Shown: positions 1 through 5,201 of the stretch, piece by piece | Layout of the letters: the number at the start of each line of letters is the position of its first letter | Position numbering within the stretch: position 1 is the stretch's first letter | Source of the DNA: Candidatus Heimdallarchaeota archaeon AB_125 | Lineage (GTDB): Archaea > Asgardarchaeota > Heimdallarchaeia > Heimdallarchaeales > Heimdallarchaeaceae | Direction: 5' to 3' | Assembly: GCA_001940755.1 (NCBI GenBank) | Contig: MEHH01000145.1 | Span: 1-7,086 of the forward strand | DNA: 7,086 nt | Notes under the pieces: generated by a model | The model's database searches: none | What the model saw: the letters and a program-made list of their open reading frames with translations, nothing else | What the model was told of the DNA's origin: nothing | Translations under genes and position numbers: made by a program

Positions 1-199
1 TAGCACCTATCTGCATTTGTTGATCTATCGCCTTGAATGCTTTAAGAGTTATGACCAAGCGCTTTTCATCTTGGAGCTTGAATAACCAATTCCTCACTTC
101 CGGTTCTACCTGAGTCACAAAGCACACTCTATTGATTTCTTTACAGAATTTACCTCGTGCTTTCCTAACTAAAGTTGATTGAGCGGCTAGCCTCGCCAA
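1..199 (-). CDS. Unrecognised protein, N-terminal part only (runs off left edge)
   Basis: A minus-strand reading frame stays open from a stop codon at 217-215 to the window edge. It has no ATG near its beginning. The best start is TTG at 199-197, because AGAGGA lies upstream and the GAGG core ends 8 bases before it, a good Shine-Dalgarno spacing. The 66 visible codons begin MARLAAQSTLVRKARGK and continue with a basic, then mixed stretch that includes VEPEVRNWLFKL. I do not recognise a family. By hand count the first 220 bases are about 41% GC, against about 30% in a sampled stretch at 4321-4440, so this piece may be of different origin. It follows nadC on the same strand. It could be a real gene or the remnant of a mobile element. 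Confidence 0.4.
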   Translation of the reverse strand, partial: MARLAAQSTLVRKARGKFCKEINRVCFVTQVEPEVRNWLFKLQDEKRLVITLKAFKAIDQQMQIGA

Positions 200-208
200 T
201 CTCAGTTC

Positions 209-237
209 CTCTATCTAGAAATTATGAATTGATAGAG
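209..237. repeat. Inverted repeat (7-bp arms) between nadC and the left-edge gene
   Basis: CTCTATC at 209-215 is matched by its exact complement GATAGAG at 231-237, with a 15-base interior that holds a further AATT/AATT pairing (220-223 with 227-230). It lies downstream of nadC and just before the left-edge gene. It could fold as a hairpin in the nadC transcript or bind a protein. There is no strong T-run after it, so a terminator call is not supported. Confidence 0.3.
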
Positions 238-336
238 AAATGCTTTATGACTTTTACATATTGATGCTGCTTTCATACGCCTATTACACAATTTTTGATT
301 CAGATATCGTTGAGAAATGATCCATGCCAACACCCT

Positions 337-1089
337 TCAAACCAGTCGGGTGAGAGCTTTGACAAGTTTCTCCTTCTTTTTATAGGCGTCATCGTTAATC
401 TTTTTGATGAGTTCTATAGTTTCTTTTGCTTCTTGTGGAGAAAAATTATCTAACATAATTATGTCAGCTCCAGCTTTGGTAGCTTCGATAGCTTGTTCCT
501 TAGTTTGAATTTCAACCTCAACTTTTTTGCTAAAACTGGTTTTTGATTTAGCTGTTCTAATCGCTAAGGTTAAAGAATCGAATCCCCTAAGATGATTTTC
601 TTTTAACAGAATCATATCTGATAGATTAAATCTATGTGTGTCTCCACCACCAGTTACTACAGCGTATTTATCGTATTTGCTCAAACCTGGTACGATCTTT
701 CTAGTTGCGCAGATTTTTAGCTCTGGATTTTCTCTATTCGCTATTTCTACCATAATCGCTGTCTTTGTAGCTATCCCTGATAATCGTCCAAGAATATTAA
801 GAGAAACTCTTTCTGCTTGTAAAAGACTATGAATATCTCCCTTAACTATTGCAACAGTCGTTGCTTTGGACACTTTTTCTCCTTCTTTAGTAAGAATTTC
901 ACATTCTGCTCCAAGAAACTCAAAAATACGTTTAACAAAAATAAGGCCAGCTACAACTCCCTCTTGTTTGGTATAAATTTTTCCTTCAGTTTTTTTACTT
1001 GGTAATAGAGATGTTGTAACATCCCAATAAGGTATATCTTCTTCAATCCATCTTTTAATATCTTCATCAACTAAAACAGGGGGGATCAT
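337..1089 (-). CDS. nadC: Nicotinate-nucleotide pyrophosphorylase (quinolinate phosphoribosyltransferase), short C-terminus
   Basis: NadC converts quinolinate and PRPP to nicotinate mononucleotide, CO2 and pyrophosphate in the cytoplasm. The family signatures are clear. They are EDIPYWDVTT (17-26), the helix with ERVSLN and SGIAT (93-108), ATRKIVPGL (128-136), GGGDTHR (147-153), LLKENH (161-166), VEVE (190-193) and MLDNFSP (212-218). The substrate-binding residues expected in R94, R130, K131, H152, R153, K163, E193 and D214 are present. The protein is only 250 residues, against roughly 270-295 for the family. After MLDNF it runs just 35 residues and ends in KALTRLV. The usual SGG phosphate loop and the GVDxISxGALT segment are missing. 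It starts 18 bases after the nadA stop codon and is surely co-transcribed with nadA. The name is secure. Whether the product is active is not. Confidence 0.9.
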   Translation of the reverse strand: MIPPVLVDEDIKRWIEEDIPYWDVTTSLLPSKKTEGKIYTKQEGVVAGLIFVKRIFEFLGAECEILTKEGEKVSKATTVAIVKGDIHSLLQAERVSLNILGRLSGIATKTAIMVEIANRENPELKICATRKIVPGLSKYDKYAVVTGGGDTHRFNLSDMILLKENHLRGFDSLTLAIRTAKSKTSFSKKVEVEIQTKEQAIEATKAGADIIMLDNFSPQEAKETIELIKKINDDAYKKKEKLVKALTRLV

Positions 1090-1107
1090 ATGTTTCTAAC
1101 TCTTTAC

Positions 1108-2133
1108 TCAATATTTTAACATATTGTTTACTGCTCTAAAAGCCTTCTTACGTACTTCTTCATCTAATTCTATAATGTTATCATCTGTAGGTTTTTCCAA
1201 AGCTTTCCATGTGGCAAAAAGATCATTTCTCTTCATACTTATACAAATCATTTTACTATCTTCAAAATGAACATCTGGAAATTCTATCTTCATTCGATCG
1301 ATGAATCCCTGCTCTGTTAAAAAAAGTACTTTATCACCTTTCGAAGCTTTAGCAGCATATCTGTGCATATCCCCTGTTCCACCTGCAAAATCAACAGTTT
1401 CAATTATCTCAGGACGACATTCAAGATGAGCAAATGTTTTAGTTTCCTGATCAGGAATCAGTCCTTCTAATCTTTTCATTGTGAGTGCATGGTGAGTTCG
1501 ACAGAAACCAGGCCATGTGATAATGTTCTTCCCAGTTAAATCTGCTAGATTGTTTCCCATATTTTCATCAGGGATAAAAATAATTGTGTCTTCTTCTAAG
1601 CTTTCAATGATCCTTCGAGCATTTGCGGATGTACAGCAGATATCTGATTCAGCTTTAACATCTGCATTAGTATTAACATAACAAACTACAGGAGCACCAG
1701 GATTTTCTTCTTTCAATTTCTTGACATCTTCACCAGTAATCGAATCTGCTAAGGTGCAATCTCTTCCTCTTGCAGGAACAAGAACTAATTTGTCTGGATT
1801 AAGTATCTTAACAGACTCAGCCATAAAGTCAACTCCACAGAACAAAATTCGCTTCTCTGGGATTTCTGTAGCCTTCTTGGCAAGTGCTAGTGAGTCCCCT
1901 ACGATATCTGCAATCCCAAAAACAATATCTGCAGTTTGATAAGAATGCGCTAAGATTTTGAATCCTTTCTCCTTTTTCAATTGGTTGATTTTATATGTAA
2001 ATGGAGCTATAGATTCACAAGCACTTCTAGACCAACCAAGAGAATGTAATTTTGAAAATAAACGTTCAACTTCTTCCTCAAGTAATCCAAACTCCTCTTT
2101 TCGTATTTCAGGAGTATCTTCTATAACTACCAT
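1108..2133 (-). CDS. nadA: Quinolinate synthase, [4Fe-4S] enzyme
   Basis: NadA condenses iminoaspartate with dihydroxyacetone phosphate to quinolinate, using a [4Fe-4S] cluster held by three cysteines. The expected cysteines are visible: C126 (RDCTLAD), C211 (PGFCRTHH) and C297 (ICISMK). Other family motifs are AHSYQ (62-66, with H63 and Y65), GDSLALA (79-85), FCGVDFMAES (98-107), YVNTNADVKAESD (152-164), CTSANA (167-172), FIPDENMG (186-193), HLEC (236-239) and FLTEQG (271-276). The length of 341 residues is normal. One variation is GGTGD at 251-255, where most members have GSTS; the usual active-site serine is G252. The ATG start lies about 33 bases from an archaeal TATA box and has no Shine-Dalgarno, which fits a very short leader. 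It is the first gene of a nadA-nadC pair. No nadB or aspartate dehydrogenase gene is visible to supply iminoaspartate. Confidence 0.96.
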   Translation of the reverse strand: MVVIEDTPEIRKEEFGLLEEEVERLFSKLHSLGWSRSACESIAPFTYKINQLKKEKGFKILAHSYQTADIVFGIADIVGDSLALAKKATEIPEKRILFCGVDFMAESVKILNPDKLVLVPARGRDCTLADSITGEDVKKLKEENPGAPVVCYVNTNADVKAESDICCTSANARRIIESLEEDTIIFIPDENMGNNLADLTGKNIITWPGFCRTHHALTMKRLEGLIPDQETKTFAHLECRPEIIETVDFAGGTGDMHRYAAKASKGDKVLFLTEQGFIDRMKIEFPDVHFEDSKMICISMKRNDLFATWKALEKPTDDNIIELDEEVRKKAFRAVNNMLKY

Positions 2134-2160
2134 ATCAGCCGGACTACTCTTTTAAGAATC

Positions 2161-2170
2161 GTATTTAAAG
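2161..2170 (-). promoter_or_regulatory. Archaeal TATA box for nadA-nadC
   Basis: On the minus strand the bases read CTTTAAATAC, a good archaeal TATA element. It is centred about 33 bases before the nadA ATG, so transcription would start only a few bases ahead of the start codon. That explains the absence of a ribosome-binding site. TCTTTTAAGA (2148-2157), a short palindrome, lies between the box and the gene. Confidence 0.6.
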
Positions 2171-2393
2171 ACTGTTCGTTTAAGGTAAAAATTGAGTAGA
2201 AATTAAATTAACTAGCCTTGAAACTAAAGAAAAACTAACTCTAAAGACATTTTAATGTATATTACAAGCAATATTTACCTATTCTTTTTTTGAGAAAAGC
2301 GTAAAAGAAGTAAGCTTGGATGTCTCTAAAACAAATATGTATAATCAATATGTATGAAAAGCTCTTTAAATTATTAATTTACTGTGGTAAAAC

Positions 2394-2402
2394 TATAAAA
2401 AT
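2394..2402 (+). promoter_or_regulatory. Archaeal TATA box for the NADK-like HTH gene
   Basis: TATAAAAAT lies about 45 bases before the ATG at 2443, which predicts a transcription start near 2423 and a leader of about 20 bases. The position supports translation starting at 2443 and not at an upstream in-frame ATG (2320), which precedes this promoter. Confidence 0.5.
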
Positions 2403-2442
2403 ATTAGTTATTATTAACAAGCTAAAGAATGTTGATGGAACT

Positions 2443-3489
2443 ATGATAATAGCTCTATATATTGCAAATGATTCAAACTCAAAGGAATTTGCTAATATTA
2501 TAAGGGAAACACTGTTAGAACTAGACCCAGAAGTGGAAATCATCAAAATTGAAGATGAAGTACTAAATGAAGATAACTGGGAAAATTTGATGAAAGATTT
2601 TTCAATTCAAAAAGCTAACTGCATAATTTCTGTGGGTGATACAGGTACATTTCTTAGAGTTATCTTTCTTTCAAAATCTTCTATTCCAGTAGTTGCTGCA
2701 TCTTCTGAAAGCGTTAGTTTCTTCACCGAAATCAATCCAATAAACCTTAAGTATACACTGGCCAGTATATTGAAACGAAAATATGATGTAGATGATTATC
2801 ATAGAGTAGTTTTTCAGGATTCAGTAACAAATATCCCAATCCCAGCTTTGAATGAGATTGCTATATTTCCAAAAGATTCCGCACTATTAATGAACTACAC
2901 ATTAATCATTGACAAGAATCAGCTTTATCGGGGAAGAGCTGATGGATTAATAGTTTCAACATCTTTAGGGAGTACAGGTTATGCTCTCTCAAGTGGCGGA
3001 CCAATTGCTTTCGGAAATCCTGATGTTCTTATTATTGTTCCTGTTAACCCTCTAAATAAAGAACATATACCTTTAGTTGTACCTATCGATTCAGAAATCA
3101 AGTTAGTTAACTTACGTTCTAGATCACCTCTTGAGGTTATAATAGATGGACAAATGAGAATAGGTATTGATGAAGAGATATTAGTTAGAAAATCCTCATC
3201 AAAAGCACGAATTATCAGACTTCAAGCAAAGAAGAATATATTGGCCAAATTAAGAAATCGTTTAGTAGAATTAGATCTTCGATCTTTAGAACGAGTTCCT
3301 CCTTCCGCTAAGTACATCTTCAAACTGCTTTTAACAGAAGGAGAAATGACTCAGAAAGAATTAATTGAAAGTACTGGTTTACCAAATAGAACTGTACGAA
3401 ATGCATTATCTATTCTCAAAGAAAAAGGCGTGATAAATCAGCGACCTCACTTAAGAGATGCTAGACAATCAATCTACTTTGTTAATTAA
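2443..3489 (+). CDS. NAD-kinase-fold protein fused to a C-terminal winged helix-turn-helix; candidate NAD(P)-responsive regulator
   Basis: Numbering is from the ATG at 2443 (348 residues). This start gives MIIALYIAND, a typical NAD kinase beginning. An in-frame ATG at 2320 would add 41 unlikely residues. Residues 1 to about 275 match the ATP-NAD kinase family: SFFTEINP (92-99), ALNEIAIF (135-142, with the NAD-contacting NE), ADGLIVSTSLGSTGY (166-180), SSGGPI (183-188) and IIDGQ (233-237). The catalytic GGDGT loop is instead GDTGT (65-69), so the usual catalytic aspartate position is threonine. The next glycine-rich loop (GxNxGxxGFL in the family) is AASSESVSFF. Residues about 286-348 form a winged helix, with MTQKELIESTGLPNRTV as helix-turn-helix and a wing ending in SIYFV. 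It is transcribed divergently from nadA-nadC. I infer a DNA-binding NAD(P) sensor. An active NAD kinase with an added regulatory domain remains possible. Confidence 0.85.
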   Translation: MIIALYIANDSNSKEFANIIRETLLELDPEVEIIKIEDEVLNEDNWENLMKDFSIQKANCIISVGDTGTFLRVIFLSKSSIPVVAASSESVSFFTEINPINLKYTLASILKRKYDVDDYHRVVFQDSVTNIPIPALNEIAIFPKDSALLMNYTLIIDKNQLYRGRADGLIVSTSLGSTGYALSSGGPIAFGNPDVLIIVPVNPLNKEHIPLVVPIDSEIKLVNLRSRSPLEVIIDGQMRIGIDEEILVRKSSSKARIIRLQAKKNILAKLRNRLVELDLRSLERVPPSAKYIFKLLLTEGEMTQKELIESTGLPNRTVRNALSILKEKGVINQRPHLRDARQSIYFVN

Positions 3490-3515
3490 GATTAAGAGCT
3501 AACTAGTACTATCAG

Positions 3516-3522
3516 TTTTTTT
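3516..3522 (+). terminator. T-run terminator after the NADK-like gene
   Basis: Seven consecutive T residues follow about 27 bases after the stop codon, with no strong hairpin. Oligo-T tracts alone can terminate archaeal RNA polymerase. The run merges into the TATA box of the next gene. Confidence 0.35.
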
Positions 3523-3529
3523 AAATATT
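3520..3529 (+). promoter_or_regulatory. Archaeal TATA box for the GTPase operon
   Basis: TTTAAATATT lies 52-61 bases before the GTPase start codon and predicts a transcription start near 3550. A second TATA-like element, TTGTATAAT at 3535-3543, is a weaker alternative. Confidence 0.45.
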
Positions 3530-3580
3530 CTATTTGTATAATGATATGAGAGAATAATCTGCTGTACTAGGGGATAAAAG

Positions 3581-4273
3581 ATGAACTTGCTCCAACCATT
3601 AGTTATGAAAAAAGTAACGATTTTAGGAACTACTGGTTCAGGAAAAACAACCTTTTTGGAAGCTCTTTTTGGCAATATAGAAAGAAATGATGTTGCACGT
3701 CGAGTCTTCAAAGAAGTTCAGAGTAATTTAGATTTTACTCCTCTAAGATATAGTAATTTTACTTCAAGCACTACAACAATTTCTCTCAATGTGGTCAACT
3801 CAGTAATTGTACTAACAAGATTCAACAAAGTATTAATCAAGAAATTTGAGGATAGAGAAACTATCGATTATGAATCAATTGATTCAGCATTTCAAGTTGT
3901 TTTATCTGATCCAGCTGGACAAGAGAGGTTTAATTTCATGCAAGAAATTGCTATAAAAGGCTCTGATTTAGTTATTATTATGTCCGATGGTACTAATATC
4001 TCTTCTATGGAGAAAATCGTTCACTATCTAGAAATGGTTCAGATGGAGGAAATTAGAAAAAACAGAAAAATTCCTGTATTAGTCTTCATCAATAAATCTG
4101 ATCTTAAAGACAGAGGTGTTTACTTAGGGAAAGAAGTAGCTGAAAGAATTGTTTTTTCATCCATTGTTGACCGTGAAATTGTTTTCTATGAAACCTCCAA
4201 TTTGGATGCAAGGTGCTATGAACTACCTTTAACAATAATATTCAATTATTTAGCCATGCAGACTTATTCCTAA
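3581..4273 (+). CDS. Ras/MglA-like small GTPase
   Basis: A cytoplasmic P-loop GTPase with all switch motifs. G1 is GTTGSGKT (16-23), the probable switch I threonine lies in SSTTTISL (62-69), G3 is DPAGQERF (110-117), G4 is NKSD (171-174) and G5 is probably ETSN (204-207). Glutamine follows the G3 glycine, as in Ras, Rab and MglA proteins. The segment RFNFMQEIAIKGSDLVIIM resembles the archaeal/bacterial MglA-type group (COG2229-like), more than eukaryotic Rab. A long insert between switch I and G3 (about 70-108) makes it larger than Ras. No C-terminal cysteine or lipid motif is seen, so membrane attachment is not predicted. GGGGAT lies ahead of the first ATG; a second in-frame ATG at 3605 gives MKKVTILG and is a possible alternative. 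It leads an apparent operon with two small unknown proteins, which may be its regulators or effectors. The specific role is unknown. Confidence 0.88.
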   Translation: MNLLQPLVMKKVTILGTTGSGKTTFLEALFGNIERNDVARRVFKEVQSNLDFTPLRYSNFTSSTTTISLNVVNSVIVLTRFNKVLIKKFEDRETIDYESIDSAFQVVLSDPAGQERFNFMQEIAIKGSDLVIIMSDGTNISSMEKIVHYLEMVQMEEIRKNRKIPVLVFINKSDLKDRGVYLGKEVAERIVFSSIVDREIVFYETSNLDARCYELPLTIIFNYLAMQTYS

Positions 4274-4313
4274 AACTCTTCAGACTAACTAAATCTTTAT
4301 CTATTTTGTAAGA

Positions 4314-4700
4314 ATGATTCTGCTGAAGGCAATGAAACATATTAAACAGCTTACTTTCAATATTACTCAAAGTAGGCGAATTAAGAATTATTCTCAGAAA
4401 AATAATATCCCTGAAAAAGAGCTTTTAGCAAAATATAGAGTGATTATGGATATTGTTTATAGTGCTTGGATGAAGAATAGAGAAATAAATCCAGATTTAC
4501 AATTCAGAACATTTTTCCTAAATATTATGAAATATGCAGAATTTGCCTTCAGATTAGATGTGAGAAAGGAAGATTTAGTAAAAATCACTGAACATGTTGA
4601 GATTTTAGAAGGAGCAATTGAGGAATATAACCAAGATTATGCTAAACTAATAAAAATTGAAGAAGTAGTAAAAGACTATGAAGGGAGGAATGTGGAGTGA
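4314..4700 (+). CDS. Unrecognised small helical protein, GTPase operon
   Basis: I do not recognise a family. The 128 residues have a basic N-terminus (KHIKQLTFNITQSRRIKNY), then segments that look fully alpha-helical, including an aromatic-rich middle (FRTFFLNIMKYAEFAFRL) and an acidic C-terminal helix (HVEILEGAIEEYNQDYAKL). It has no cysteine, signal peptide or membrane segment. It is not a roadblock/longin-type protein by pattern, though such proteins are common partners of MglA-like GTPases. The first ATG has no ribosome-binding site. An in-frame ATG at 4332 is preceded by AAGG and may be the true start. It begins 40 bases after the GTPase stop codon, and its stop codon overlaps the start of the next gene, so the three are probably one operon. 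Confidence 0.7.
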   Translation: MILLKAMKHIKQLTFNITQSRRIKNYSQKNNIPEKELLAKYRVIMDIVYSAWMKNREINPDLQFRTFFLNIMKYAEFAFRLDVRKEDLVKITEHVEILEGAIEEYNQDYAKLIKIEEVVKDYEGRNVE

Positions 4701-5146
4701 AAATAGGTACTACACAATTTACTATCAAGTTCAAAGATAGAATCCCATGTAGTGATGAAGATATTCTAGCAAGTGATCTAGCATATTATCTCTACTACCT
4801 TGATTTAATTCCAGAAGAACTTAGTGATTGGAAAATAGAGAATCTTAACACAAAAAGAAAAAGCGATGAAGAGATTTTTACTGAACTTAGTAAAAAATAT
4901 TCTAACTTATTCCAAACTTATGCTTTGATCAGACTCAAAGCAAATGAATTGTATGAAGGGAACAGAGTTATTGCTTTGACTATGGGTTTACTACGGCAGA
5001 AGTTGCTTAACCTAAAAGAATCTGGAATTGATTTACCATTGGATTATGATGAATCAATAGAACATATTGAACATTTTATCTATCGATATCTTACAAAGAA
5101 ACAAGATAAAAGATTGGTTGAGCAAGTCGTTTTTGATGAAAGATAA
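4697..5146 (+). CDS. Unrecognised small protein, translationally coupled in GTPase operon
   Basis: I do not recognise a family. Translation begins at GTG, which overlaps the previous stop codon in GTGA. A clear Shine-Dalgarno GGGAGG (4683-4688) lies 8 bases upstream. This is the best ribosome-binding site in the window and shows tight coupling. The 149 residues start with a beta-like stretch (GTTQFTIKFKDRIP), followed by predicted helices rich in Tyr, Leu and charged residues, for example ASDLAYYLYYLDLIPEEL and YALIRLKANELYEGNRVIAL. The C-terminal third (IEHIEHFIYRYLTKKQDKRL) also looks helical. It has no transmembrane or metal-binding motif. Coupling suggests fixed stoichiometry with the preceding protein, possibly as a heteromer acting with the GTPase. 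Confidence 0.75.
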   Translation: MKIGTTQFTIKFKDRIPCSDEDILASDLAYYLYYLDLIPEELSDWKIENLNTKRKSDEEIFTELSKKYSNLFQTYALIRLKANELYEGNRVIALTMGLLRQKLLNLKESGIDLPLDYDESIEHIEHFIYRYLTKKQDKRLVEQVVFDER

Positions 5147-5158
5147 GTTCACGGGATT

Positions 5159-5198
5159 ACAACCTTTTAGATAAGGTCACAACCTTCTTAACAAGGTT
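5159..5198 (+). repeat. Two tandem 20-bp palindromic repeats ahead of the recombinase start codon
   Basis: Two 20-base units lie side by side: ACAACCTTTTAGATAAGGTC (5159-5178) and ACAACCTTCTTAACAAGGTT (5179-5198). Each is an inverted repeat of ACCTT and AAGGT; the second has perfect 6-base arms, AACCTT and AAGGTT, around a TTAA-containing centre. A related direct repeat, GATAAG(T/G)TCAC, occurs at 5142-5152 and 5170-5180. The right arm of unit 2 contains the only AGGT-type ribosome-binding sequence, 4 bases before the ATG at 5202. Bound protein would therefore block translation or transcription starting there. It is most likely an autoregulatory operator, or a recombination or accessory site for the recombinase. 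Confidence 0.6.
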
Positions 5199-5201
5199 AA
5201 A

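Larger units (their letters stand above)
2134..2442. promoter_or_regulatory. Divergent intergenic region between nadA and the NADK-like regulator gene
   Basis: This 309-base AT-rich stretch separates two divergently transcribed genes and holds a promoter for each. I see three repeat elements that could bind a regulator. The palindrome TCTT-TT-AAGA is at 2148-2157, beside the expected nadA transcription start. The inverted repeat ACATT-TT-AATGT is at 2247-2258. The exact 9-base direct repeat AATATGTAT occurs at 2334-2342 and 2347-2355, with a 13-base period. None is long enough to be a certain operator. The open frame that runs through 2320-2442 in phase with the downstream gene is judged non-coding leader. 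I see no RNA gene here. Confidence 0.45.

Noticed and set aside
200..336. tRNA or other structured RNA gene between nadC and the left-edge gene
   Set aside because: No cloverleaf, conserved T-loop or other RNA signature is visible; only one 7-bp inverted repeat was found.
638..832. Plus-strand open frame opposite nadC
   Set aside because: It lies entirely antisense to the conserved active-site region of nadC and shows no recognisable protein features.
1721..2155. Two plus-strand open frames opposite nadA (1721-1939 and 1958-2155)
   Set aside because: Both are antisense shadows of well-conserved nadA coding sequence, with serine-rich low-information translations.
2320..2442. N-terminal extension of the NADK-like gene from an upstream in-frame ATG
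   Set aside because: The added 41 residues do not look like an NAD kinase start. A TATA box at 2394-2402 lies inside the extension, and MIIALYIAND at 2443 matches the usual family beginning.
3499..3711. Minus-strand open frame over the GTPase start
   Set aside because: It overlaps the GTPase promoter and P-loop coding region and has no family signature.
5159..5198. CRISPR array
   Set aside because: There are only two short adjacent repeat units with no spacers and no cas genes; a protein-binding dyad pair fits better.
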